A DNA stretch of 64,000 bases from CAYFSS01 sp964345975. Lineage in GTDB: Bacteria > Bacillota > Clostridia > Saccharofermentanales > Fastidiosipilaceae. Where the stretch lies: positions 1-64,000 of the forward strand of contig CAYFSS010000007.1 in assembly GCA_964345975.1 (NCBI GenBank), in the 5' to 3' direction. The position numbers and the translations under genes are program-made. The notes under the pieces are model-generated. The model did no database searches. It had not been told where the DNA came from and saw nothing but the letters and a program-made list of their open reading frames with translations. This document shows positions 35,653 to 43,542 of this stretch, piece after piece (positions within the stretch are counted from its first letter, which is position 1; each line of letters opens with the position of its first letter).

Positions 35653-36993
35653 ATGAACATCGTTGGTATCACTGCTGAATATAACCCGTTTCATAAGGGA
35701 CACGCTCTGCAATTAGACCTCGTCCGTCATTTTGCAGACGGGATTGTGGTCGTGCAATCCGGTCCTTTCTGTCAGCGTGGCGATGTCGCTATCCTTGACC
35801 CATGGGCAAGAGCGGAGATTGCCGTGGCCAACGGTGCAGACCTTGTCCTTCAACTCCCAACCGGCATCGCCTTACGATCGGCCGAAGACTTTGCGAAAGG
35901 CGCTGTCCGTTCCCTCCTCGGTACCGGCATTGTAAATCAAATTTTCTGTGGCTCTGAAGATCCTCAAGCTAGAGAGCTTCTGGTCAAAGCAGCAAGGATT
36001 AGGCTCCAAGAAAATGACCGATATCGTGAGATCCTCCAAGCACAATTGGCAGACGGCCATGCATGGTCTGAAGCCAGTTTTCGTGCGCTTCGGGAATGCC
36101 TCCACCTCGATGAGTCGGAGATGGTGAGCCTTCGCACCCCGAATAATATGCTCGCCATGGCTTATCTCATGGAGCTCGAAGATACCGCGGTTAATCTCTT
36201 TATCCATTCCAGAAGAACGTCTGACCCTACCAATGAATTCGAGGTCGTGGGGCCGAACCTACACGCTAAGCTGCAAATCGACGCGCTAGAGGGACCCATA
36301 AGCTCTGCCAGTGACCTTCGTGCGAAGATTCGCACAGCTAAGACCATGGCCGACCTCGTCCAAGACGCTGGACCCTACTTGCCTAAGTCTGCAAGGGCCC
36401 GTCTTTACCAAGCACATCATGAAGGCACGCTTCTCACGAACGATGCTCTCCTTCTCCCCGCCTTAGCTGTGCTTCTGAGGGCATCGAACGAAGAGCTCGA
36501 TACTTTCTTCCCGGATGGATTGGGACGACGGTTACAATCAAAAGCCTCCCTCATCATCCGTGAACTCCCCGCCTACGATGATCCGTTCGAAGAGCTGATC
36601 CGCCAAACGTCATCGAGGCGGTATCCTTTAAATGCTGTGCGAAGAGGATTGGTCCAATTTCTGGTGGATCCGCAGGCTTTTGGAAGGGATGTTGAGGCAC
36701 CGTTCCTCATCGTGCTAGCTTATAGCCGCACCGGACGCTATCTCTTAAAACGCATGCGACGCAGTGCGAGCATTCCTATTCTGACCAAAGCAAGCGACCT
36801 CCTTACGCTGGAGGACAAAGCAGCTGCAGAGACCGAGCTTAGGGCGCAGCGGCTCTATCGAAGCCTCACCAAAGGCAAGGGACCCGAGTTCTTCACTCAA
36901 GTCCCTCAACAAATAAAACAAGCAAAATTCAAAGGCGATCCTACACGGATCCAATTCTCTGATTTCCGGATATCAAAGAACGATGAACCCTAG
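35653..36993 (+). CDS. tmcAL: tRNA(Met) cytidine acetate ligase
   Basis: This 446-residue nucleotidyltransferase-like enzyme of the TmcAL (YlbM) family makes N4-acetylcytidine at the wobble C34 of elongator tRNA-Met, using ATP and free acetate. The N-terminal HIGH-type motif is VGITAEYNPFHKGHALQLD. QSGPFCQRGDVAILD and RTPNNMLAMAYLMELE follow, all family hallmarks. The region IHSRRTSDPTNEFE takes the place of the usual KR-G segment and differs somewhat. The ATG at 35653 lacks a ribosome-binding site. It is divergent from GH95, and its stop lies four bases from the end of the convergent esterase gene. Confidence 0.92.
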   Translation: MNIVGITAEYNPFHKGHALQLDLVRHFADGIVVVQSGPFCQRGDVAILDPWARAEIAVANGADLVLQLPTGIALRSAEDFAKGAVRSLLGTGIVNQIFCGSEDPQARELLVKAARIRLQENDRYREILQAQLADGHAWSEASFRALRECLHLDESEMVSLRTPNNMLAMAYLMELEDTAVNLFIHSRRTSDPTNEFEVVGPNLHAKLQIDALEGPISSASDLRAKIRTAKTMADLVQDAGPYLPKSARARLYQAHHEGTLLTNDALLLPALAVLLRASNEELDTFFPDGLGRRLQSKASLIIRELPAYDDPFEELIRQTSSRRYPLNAVRRGLVQFLVDPQAFGRDVEAPFLIVLAYSRTGRYLLKRMRRSASIPILTKASDLLTLEDKAAAETELRAQRLYRSLTKGKGPEFFTQVPQQIKQAKFKGDPTRIQFSDFRISKNDEP

Positions 36994-36997
36994 AAGC

Positions 36998-37783
36998 TTA
37001 GAGATCCAATTGCAACCAATCTTGTAGCATTGGCCACCACGCTTGGATTTCCGGATACTCGGGTTCCTCTGCCCAACGTGTCACGCTCGAGCCCAAGGAC
37101 TGCCCGTGACCCCCTGTTGTGAAAACATGGAGTGCAGAAGGAATCCCTGCAGCAACCAACGAACTATAATAATCAATCGTGCCTTGGACCGGGCAAACCG
37201 TATCATCAAAAGAATGGAAGATGAACGTTGGTACTGTCCCGTCATGGATCTGTTCCTTCGGCCAGCGCATAAAGAACTCTGCGACCTTCGCCAAGACTTC
37301 GATCGGCATATTACGCTCTGCGGCAAAATCCTCCGCCTCTTCATCCGTCATCTCCATCTGCTGCGTGAAATCAAGTTTCACTGCCGGATAGCATAGGACG
37401 GCACGATGGAGACGATCGCTGAAACGATTCGATGCCCACGCTGCGAGGTGACCGCCCGCAGAGAAGCCTAAGACCGTCACGCGAGTCATATCAAGCGAGT
37501 CTTCCTCAGCTCTAGAATCCAAGAAGTCCAGGGTCTGTGTGATCTCCTTGAATAAGTCCTCAAAATTGTAGATGCGCTGTGTCAGAACCGTATAGCGCAA
37601 GATGCACGCATGCATGCCCGCAGCACGAGCGGCATTGGCGATTGGGTACGCTTCATGGTCTGCAAGATGCATGTAGCCGCCACCCGGAAAGATTAGGAGG
37701 ACAGGCTTCTTCTTGCCATCGTAAACCTTCTCTAGCGGGTAATACTCGAGGAAGGCCGTTTCATTAAGTGTGATTTTATCCAT
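36998..37783 (-). CDS. Alpha/beta hydrolase, acetylesterase-like
   Basis: This 261-residue alpha/beta hydrolase of the BD-FAE/acetyl-xylan-esterase-like group is cytoplasmic. The oxyanion segment is LLIFPGGGYMHLADHEA, the nucleophile elbow is VLGFSAGGHLAAW, the acid is in HSFDDTVCPVQGTI, and the His is in TTGGHGQSL. The start is ATG 37783, with GGAG six bases upstream; the first ATG at 37795 contains that GGAG in its own codons. It may deacetylate sugars or small esters. It is monocistronic and convergent with tmcAL. Confidence 0.88.
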   Translation of the reverse strand: MDKITLNETAFLEYYPLEKVYDGKKKPVLLIFPGGGYMHLADHEAYPIANAARAAGMHACILRYTVLTQRIYNFEDLFKEITQTLDFLDSRAEEDSLDMTRVTVLGFSAGGHLAAWASNRFSDRLHRAVLCYPAVKLDFTQQMEMTDEEAEDFAAERNMPIEVLAKVAEFFMRWPKEQIHDGTVPTFIFHSFDDTVCPVQGTIDYYSSLVAAGIPSALHVFTTGGHGQSLGSSVTRWAEEPEYPEIQAWWPMLQDWLQLDL

Positions 37784-37889
37784 AACATGCTCCATTTCGT
37801 TTCTGATAATACCGTGCTTATGATACTCTTTGATGTGAATTTTCGCATCCGGTTAAAGAATGAACTGCATACTAGTTAGTGAGGGAGAT

Positions 37890-39119
37890 ATGTCTGATCA
37901 TAGTGCTGTCATCGATATTCTGCAGGAACGCGGTTTCCTTGCGCAAGCAAGTAACTTGGAGGGTCTGAAAGAGAAACTGAAGGTGCCCCAAACGTTCTAT
38001 ATCGGCTTCGATCCTACTGCCGATAGTCTGCACATCGGTCACTATATTCAATTAATGACGATGGCTCATATGCAACAGGCGGGACACAAACCTATTGCCC
38101 TGGTTGGTGGCGGGACCGCCATGATCGGGGATCCCTCCGGTCGAACCGATATGCGCCAAGTTCTAAGCCCCGAACAAATTGAGCATAATGCGTCAAAATT
38201 CCGTGAGCAGATGGCTCTTTTCATCGACTTCGGTGATGACAAGGCTGAGCTCGTCAATAATGCGGACTGGCTCCTAGGCTTGGAGTTCATCCCGTTCATG
38301 CGCGACATCGGTGCCCACTTCTCTGTCAATCGGATGCTTACAGCGGAAGCTTACAAGCGTCGTCTGGAGAAGGGGCTCACATTCCTCGAGTTCACATACA
38401 TGCTCCTCCAAGGTTATGACTTCTTGGAGCTATACCGAAAGCATGGCGTCACGTTACAGATTGGTGGCGACGATCAGTGGTCCAATATCCTCGCCGGCGT
38501 TGACCTCGTGCGTCGGAAGGAACAAGACGAAGCGTTCGGCTTAACGATAGCTCTCCTCACCACCTCTACCGGTGAGAAGATGGGCAAGACAGCCAAGGGT
38601 GCAGTCTGGCTCGATCCTGAGAAATTCCCCATCTTCGACTTCTACCAGTACCTGCGCAATATCGACGATAATGATGTCATCAGGTGCCTCAAGCTCATGA
38701 CGTTCATCCCTCTGGCTGAGATCCAAGCGATGGCGAAGTGGGAGGGGCAAGAACTCAATCGTGCAAAAGAGATCCTTGCCTTCGAAGTGACGAAACTCGT
38801 CCACGGCGAGGCCGCTGCTCAAGAGGCTGCTGCCAGAGCCAAAACCCTCTTCTCCGGTCAAGGCAGTAGGGAAGATCTCCCGGAAAACATCGTCGATCGC
38901 AGCAAGATCAACGACCTCACCATCCTCGATTACATGAGCGATCACAAGCTTGTGCCCTCGCGCTCTGAAGGTCGTCGGCTCATTCAACAAGGTGGTGTCT
39001 ATCTCAACGAGGAAGCTATCTCCGACATCGGCCGGAAGTTTACGGAAGATGACTTTATCGATGGCGAGGCAATGCTCCGCCGCGGCAAGAAGAACCACTA
39101 TCGCTTAGTCCTCAAGTAG
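37890..39119 (+). CDS. tyrS: Tyrosyl-tRNA synthetase
   Basis: This 409-residue class I synthetase has the HIGH motif in SLHIGHYIQLM, tyrosine-binding GGDDQWSNILAG and KMSKS as STGEKMGKTAKGA. A C-terminal S4 RNA-binding domain (about 345-409, SRSEGRRLIQQGGVYLNEE) completes the bacterial form. ATG 37890 has GAGG five to six bases upstream; ATG 37860 does not. No T-box leader is visible in the short upstream region, which is unusual for tyrS in Bacillota. It is followed by a strong terminator. Confidence 0.95.
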   Translation: MSDHSAVIDILQERGFLAQASNLEGLKEKLKVPQTFYIGFDPTADSLHIGHYIQLMTMAHMQQAGHKPIALVGGGTAMIGDPSGRTDMRQVLSPEQIEHNASKFREQMALFIDFGDDKAELVNNADWLLGLEFIPFMRDIGAHFSVNRMLTAEAYKRRLEKGLTFLEFTYMLLQGYDFLELYRKHGVTLQIGGDDQWSNILAGVDLVRRKEQDEAFGLTIALLTTSTGEKMGKTAKGAVWLDPEKFPIFDFYQYLRNIDDNDVIRCLKLMTFIPLAEIQAMAKWEGQELNRAKEILAFEVTKLVHGEAAAQEAAARAKTLFSGQGSREDLPENIVDRSKINDLTILDYMSDHKLVPSRSEGRRLIQQGGVYLNEEAISDIGRKFTEDDFIDGEAMLRRGKKNHYRLVLK

Positions 39120-39141
39120 ATTAAGCCCTCCAATACCAAGG

Positions 39142-39182
39142 AAGAGGCTCTGTCATTCATGCCACGACAGAGCCTCTTTTTT
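39142..39182 (+). terminator. Intrinsic terminator of tyrS
   Basis: A 13-bp perfect stem AAGAGGCTCTGTC/GACAGAGCCTCTT with a 10-base loop is followed by a T-run. It separates tyrS from the tandem repeat. Confidence 0.92.
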
Positions 39183-39210
39183 ATGTCTAATAATCATGAG
39201 ATCTAGAATT

Positions 39211-39404
39211 AAGTGCCGGCTTACGTCACCAAGAAAGTGCCGGCTTACGTCACCAAGNNNNNNNNNNNNNNNNNNNNNNNNNNNNNNNNNNNNNNNNNNN
39301 NNNNNNNNNNNNNNNNNNNNNNNNNNNNNNNNNNNNNNNNNNNNNNNNNNNNNNNNNAAGTGCCGGCTTACGTCACCAAGAAAGTGCCGGCTTACGTCAC
39401 CAAG
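39211..39404. repeat. 24-bp tandem repeat, interrupted by an assembly gap
   Basis: Four copies are visible, two on each side of the gap (39211-39233, 39234-39257, 39358-39380, 39381-39404), identical apart from one trimmed base. Each contains GTGCCGGCTTACGTCACC followed by AAGAAA or AAG. Copies abut without spacers. The unit nearest the beta-lactamase-like gene contains that gene's stop codon, TGA at 39397-39399. The real copy number is unknown because of the gap. Confidence 0.9.
39258..39357. other. Assembly gap of 100 N inside the tandem repeat
   Basis: Exactly 100 N with an identical 24-bp repeat on each side, so the contigs ended in a collapsed array of unknown length. Confidence 0.95.
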
Positions 39405-40524
39405 CTTGTGATATATCGATATACCTCTCGAACAGACGCCCATTGAACGGACTGCTCTGCTGATTCCAGCAATACATGAGGAGACCGATTTCCGGTAAAA
39501 CTTGAGTTGCATCTTTGACGCCTTTGGATAGGAAAATGAAATAATAGGGCCAATCTGTCATGACAATCCCGACATCATGTTTGTAGGCATTACTGTCTCC
39601 GTACTTGTGATAGACAGGGACATTTTGCGGTACATATCCGGTGACAAACTGATGGAAAGGTGCCAGATCCAGATGCTCGGCCATGAGGCCTAGGTAATCA
39701 TTTTGCGGGCCTTGCTCGACGAATTGGTCGATGATGCCGGCAAATTCAAGGGCTGTTATCCGGTTATCTTGCGAGACATGCTTTAACTCAAAGCGGTCCG
39801 CCAAACGCTCAATGCCTGTCGTAAAGGGCGGCAAATGTTTCACCAAATAATCAAAGATCATTTTGATCCCGATGTTATCGCTTTGGGTAATCATGTTGTC
39901 CAAGATCGTCCCAATGGTTAATTCCGTTCCATCTTGTAGATTTTCAAACTCGCCGATTGAGCTCTCATAGTGTGCACTCTCATCATAGGTGATGGTTTGA
40001 CCGAGGTAGATCTCACCTTTATCGATATGTTCGTAGATCATGAAAGCTACCGGAAACTTGATGGTTTGGGCTGCCGGATAAACCTCGTCCACGCGATACT
40101 CCACACGTTCTGCTCCATCGAGGGTCTGATAAACCAAGGAAAAACTGTCAGGATCCATTCCACGCGAACTCACAAAGAGCCTTAGCGCTTCTTCGAGAGT
40201 CGTTGCGCCCACGACACCGGGGTACTGCTGGATAAACCAATGCCACATAGACCAGCTCTGATTGCGTGGGTGATATTGCGTGATTTCAATCGGCCAGTCT
40301 GGGAGCTCTTCACGTTCCAGAGCACTCGCGCGACGGTTTGCCTGGTACTGTTCACGTCGGATCATCGCTTCTTGCACTTCAGAAACTCGAAGAGCCTCTT
40401 CCCTCTCGTATTGAGAGAGCTGGAAGTCGACGGGTGATTTGATGCGACGTTCACCACTACCCCCGCAAGCCGCTAAAGGTAAGATCATCACAAACATAAG
40501 AATCAGCGCAATAAGGCGGCGCAT
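39397..40524 (-). CDS. Class A beta-lactamase-like lipoprotein lacking the catalytic serine
   Basis: This 375-residue lipoprotein (lipobox LPLAAC, residue 20) has a beta-lactamase/transpeptidase-like fold. The expected SxxK active site reads YPAAQTIKFPVAFMIYE, with Gln (codon CAA) where the nucleophilic Ser should be and the Lys intact. The SDN motif is present (MITQSDNIGIKM), and the KTG box appears as YHKYGDSNAYKHDVGIV. The fold therefore seems kept but classic acyl-enzyme chemistry should not be possible. About 120 residues of charged linker precede the domain. Its ATG abuts the TAG of the OatA-like gene with no gap, so it is translationally coupled. It could bind peptidoglycan stems or act as a regulator. 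Confidence 0.8.
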   Translation of the reverse strand: MRRLIALILMFVMILPLAACGGSGERRIKSPVDFQLSQYEREEALRVSEVQEAMIRREQYQANRRASALEREELPDWPIEITQYHPRNQSWSMWHWFIQQYPGVVGATTLEEALRLFVSSRGMDPDSFSLVYQTLDGAERVEYRVDEVYPAAQTIKFPVAFMIYEHIDKGEIYLGQTITYDESAHYESSIGEFENLQDGTELTIGTILDNMITQSDNIGIKMIFDYLVKHLPPFTTGIERLADRFELKHVSQDNRITALEFAGIIDQFVEQGPQNDYLGLMAEHLDLAPFHQFVTGYVPQNVPVYHKYGDSNAYKHDVGIVMTDWPYYFIFLSKGVKDATQVLPEIGLLMYCWNQQSSPFNGRLFERYIDISQAW

Positions 40525-42486
40525 CTAAACAACCTGCTTCCCTATTTCCAAGAGTTTCCACATCAGTAGATTAGCATAGGCTTCAGTTCCCACACCTTCA
40601 ACGGGATGCGTAAAGTCACTATAAAGCAAATCGGTCCGCTCCTTCGCATGCTCATACCAATCCACAAGATAACAAAGTTCATGATTTGCCACAAAAGCCC
40701 CAACCGTCTGATTCACCTGATTTTCCCAATCATTGGGCATGACCGAATTGATGAAGATAAGCGGTCGATCTGGGACTAGCGTTTGGATCCGCTCGAGCCA
40801 TTCGACATTGTAGGCACCGTTCGTCCCAAGAGCAATGACCACAATTTCCCCTAGACTTCCATTGGCATTGAGGCTGCTCAAGATGCCCGGGGCATCCCAC
40901 ATCTGGCGATTGACTTCAGCATAGATCTCAAGCCCGGGAAGAAGTCGCCTTAATTCAGGGGCTGCCATCGCAGCTACGGAGTCGCCTATCAAGGTTACCT
41001 TACGCTCGGATAACCACTGCAATTGCGCTTCAGAGAAAGGTCCGGTCAGGGGATCAACGGGCACCGTAGGTACCGCTGTGACCGCGGCTGCCGTCGTTGT
41101 TGTGGTTTCCGCTGCTAGACTCGTTTCAACCAACGTGGTCGTCGTGCGTTCCAGAGCTTGGGACTCTGCAATGCGACTTGCTTCTTCCCCGGCCTGCTCA
41201 ATGCGCCCTTGATCAAAGACTGTCTGAGCGTGGCGTGGTAGAGGTAAGACAAAGAAAATGGCAAGAAGCACGGCACCGCCTAAGATCAGTAGCGATTGTA
41301 TCTGCCCCCGGCGGACCTTATTTTGTTTCGCAGTTTCGCGATCGCCGATCGAGAGTCCGGCTTTGCGAATGGCCAATGTCATATCTTCCGCTCGCTTGCG
41401 TCGCATTGTCGCAAGGCCGCCTTGCAAGAGGAGATAGGAGGCTTCGCTCATGAAGATCCAAATAACAATGGATACGACAATTTGTTCAAAGAAGGTGGCT
41501 TTTTTGGATGCATAGTAAGCAGAAACAAAGACCATCGTGGCATATTGCCAGAGATAGAGACTGTAGCTTCGTTGGGTAATGGCAGACCAGACAGGGAGTT
41601 TGAAGATGCCGGCAGCATCGTCAAAACGACCAAGCCATAAGTATGCTAAGGAGAAGAGTGTGAAAGCAGGCATACCAATTGAGTACAGCAGTGGATGGTC
41701 ATAGCGATAGAAGAAGAACGAAGCGATGAGAAAGGTAAGGAGTGCAAGTTGTAGACCCCGTCTTACCGGCTTCGGCAAGCCCATCGGTTTACGTCGACCG
41801 TGGATAAACACTAAACCGGCAGGGATCAAGAATTGATACAACCTGGCTAGGGTTGAATAGTAAATAGGCGTCGGATCTACACCGCCTCGAAAACGGATCG
41901 CAGAATAGAGGTAGGAAGCAAACCCTAAGAGTAAGAGAAGTTGCCCTAACTGATCCAACTTCAATTGAAAACGTTCTTTAAGCGTGACACAGATCAGGGG
42001 GAAGAAGAGATAAAACTGAAACTCTACGGAAAGCGCCCAAATATGGACATAAGCGTCGAAGCGACCATGTTGGTCGAAGTATGAAAGATCCTGACCGACC
42101 TGGTAATAATTGTTATAGCCGAACAAAACCGAAGGCGATGCTGATCGATGCATCGCAAAACGACTAGACATAAACAGGTAGGTATAGAGCAGCGTGATGA
42201 CAAGAAAAAGGATGAGCGCCGGGTAAAGTTTTAAGATGCGGTCGACATAATATCTTTTGAGATCGAACGTTTGCCCATGGGTCCAGCATCTCATGAGAGA
42301 TCTTGAGGTGAGAAAGCCCGCAAAGACAAAGAAAAGCACGACACCCAAGAAGCCACCTGAGACCGTGCCGGGAATGAGATGGTAGAAACTGACAGCGAGA
42401 AGCGCTATGGCCCGCAGACTATCGTAGTTCTTGATGTACTTTGGACCCAAATCTTTTGGTTTTAAATGAGCAGCGTTTGCTTCCAT
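40525..42486 (-). CDS. OatA-like peptidoglycan O-acetyltransferase (acyltransferase 3 plus SGNH)
   Basis: This protein of about 653 residues carries an N-terminal acyltransferase-3 membrane domain (about 11 helices; LRAIALLAVSFYHLIPGTVS and FVFAGFLTSRSL are typical). A charged segment with a final helix and a Thr/Ala-rich linker lead to an extracellular SGNH esterase domain. The SGNH parts are VTLIGDSVAAMAAPEL (Ser), IALGTNGAYN (Asn) and YSDFTHPVEGVG (Asp and His). This layout is that of OatA-type enzymes that O-acetylate MurNAc and give lysozyme resistance, though other cell-surface polymers are possible targets. AAGGAGG precedes TTG 42489 and ATG 42486; the ATG overlaps the stop of a 28-codon ORF. 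Confidence 0.88.
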   Translation of the reverse strand: MEANAAHLKPKDLGPKYIKNYDSLRAIALLAVSFYHLIPGTVSGGFLGVVLFFVFAGFLTSRSLMRCWTHGQTFDLKRYYVDRILKLYPALILFLVITLLYTYLFMSSRFAMHRSASPSVLFGYNNYYQVGQDLSYFDQHGRFDAYVHIWALSVEFQFYLFFPLICVTLKERFQLKLDQLGQLLLLLGFASYLYSAIRFRGGVDPTPIYYSTLARLYQFLIPAGLVFIHGRRKPMGLPKPVRRGLQLALLTFLIASFFFYRYDHPLLYSIGMPAFTLFSLAYLWLGRFDDAAGIFKLPVWSAITQRSYSLYLWQYATMVFVSAYYASKKATFFEQIVVSIVIWIFMSEASYLLLQGGLATMRRKRAEDMTLAIRKAGLSIGDRETAKQNKVRRGQIQSLLILGGAVLLAIFFVLPLPRHAQTVFDQGRIEQAGEEASRIAESQALERTTTTLVETSLAAETTTTTAAAVTAVPTVPVDPLTGPFSEAQLQWLSERKVTLIGDSVAAMAAPELRRLLPGLEIYAEVNRQMWDAPGILSSLNANGSLGEIVVIALGTNGAYNVEWLERIQTLVPDRPLIFINSVMPNDWENQVNQTVGAFVANHELCYLVDWYEHAKERTDLLYSDFTHPVEGVGTEAYANLLMWKLLEIGKQVV

Positions 42487-42572
42487 CAAGCGATATCCTC
42501 CTTGAACAAACTGGCGACGAAGGAGAAATATGTAGGGAATCGGCAGTTCAGGCAGGGGTTGTAGGGGTTCAT
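42486..42572 (-). CDS. Possible 28-residue small protein with CxxC, overlapping the OatA-like gene
   Basis: A short frame from ATG 42572 starts MNPYNPCLNCRFPTYFSF and ends KEDIA. GAAGG sits seven bases before its ATG, and a TATAAA sequence lies a little further upstream. Its TGA overlaps the ATG of the downstream acetyltransferase gene as TGATG, and the strong AAGGAGG of that gene lies inside its last codons. This is the geometry of translational coupling or of a leader peptide. The two Cys could bind metal. Coding status is unproven; chance is possible for so short a frame. Confidence 0.35.
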   Translation of the reverse strand: MNPYNPCLNCRFPTYFSFVASLFKEDIA

Positions 42573-42615
42573 GATTTAGCCTTCAGTCTCTTTATAGATC
42601 TTAAGAGAGATTCTC

Positions 42616-43428
42616 TTACCCCAAGATATCAAGCGCAGCTTGCCCATCTTCGGAATCCACAGCGATCACGGGAAAGCTCGTTGCAAAGGGCATGTACGAA
42701 GTACTTCCGGCTGAGAAGGCTCTTTCGGGGATCAGGTAGTTTTGGTCCACGTCTAAACCTGCAGGGAGCATTTGTACCGTCATGAACGGACCTTCCCCTT
42801 TCAAGACATCGATCAGTTCGATCGCGTACTCACTGACATAGGGGTTGAGCGTCTTCTCTGACGTAAGTTTTGCTTCCCAAACACGGTCGGCTTGCTCCAG
42901 AACTTCTGAAAGATCTTCCGTTTCGCTCACTTCCACAAGATTCTGTGGACGGGTGAGGATGAGCTGGCTGGCTATTATTTGTTCATTGAGATACGTGGGA
43001 ACGGAAAATTCTTCAGGGGTCACAGGTTGATCACGGAAGACCGACAATTCCTCTTCACCGGTTTGAGTAAGGAGCAGGTGGTTGCGTGAAGAATAAAGTG
43101 GGAAAGGATAGAGTGCGTTATCCGTTCGATTCAAAATAAGGTAGTAGGACCGACCTTCCTCCAAGCGATCATTTGCCTGATCGAGGACATGAAAGGTTTC
43201 AGGGACCGTTTGACCAGCGTGGACTTCTTCAAGCTCATAGATGTGCTCTTCCGTCTGCTCATCGAAGGGTGATCGGCTAATCAGCTTAGCGCTCACGATA
43301 CTATGGGCCGTGCTCGCCATCTGATCGACAATTTGAGCTTGCTGTTCCTGACTCATCCGTCGAGGACCAAAACAACCTGTCAAAAACAGGGTTAAGACAA
43401 GTACGCCGACAACTGCGAATCGCTTCAT
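42616..43428 (-). CDS. Lipoprotein with two repeated domains, function unknown
   Basis: This 270-residue lipoprotein has signal peptide VVGVLVLTLFLTGC (lipobox LTGC, residue 19). The mature part appears to be an internal duplication: IVSAKLISRSPFDEQTEEHI with YELEEVHAGQ in the first half lines up with VWEAKLTSEKTLNPYVSEYA and IELIDVLKGEG in the second. Each copy is an all-beta-like unit of about 55 residues with the pattern A-K-L, then Y/I-E-L, then V-x-x-G. It lies between the L,D-transpeptidase gene and the OatA-like gene on the same strand. No enzyme motif is visible, so a binding or scaffold role at the cell surface is inferred. Confidence 0.7.
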   Translation of the reverse strand: MKRFAVVGVLVLTLFLTGCFGPRRMSQEQQAQIVDQMASTAHSIVSAKLISRSPFDEQTEEHIYELEEVHAGQTVPETFHVLDQANDRLEEGRSYYLILNRTDNALYPFPLYSSRNHLLLTQTGEEELSVFRDQPVTPEEFSVPTYLNEQIIASQLILTRPQNLVEVSETEDLSEVLEQADRVWEAKLTSEKTLNPYVSEYAIELIDVLKGEGPFMTVQMLPAGLDVDQNYLIPERAFSAGSTSYMPFATSFPVIAVDSEDGQAALDILG

Positions 43429-43542
43429 AGCAACCTAGCCTTCCATAAGGGACACGAGTCCACTTACACAAAAAAGCCTGAACCCAATAACCTAAGCTCA
43501 AGCTTCAAATAAACCATCAAAGGATAAACTCTAAGAGTTTAT

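Noticed and set aside
37796..37889. T-box riboswitch ahead of tyrS
   Set aside because: The space is too short, and no specifier stem or T-box sequence is visible.
39211..39404. CRISPR array
   Set aside because: Units are contiguous and there are no spacers; no cas genes are present.
39153..39512. Minus-strand frame with repeated LGDVSRHF units
   Set aside because: It is only a translation of the 24-bp repeat in another frame, overlaps the beta-lactamase-like gene, and crosses the gap.
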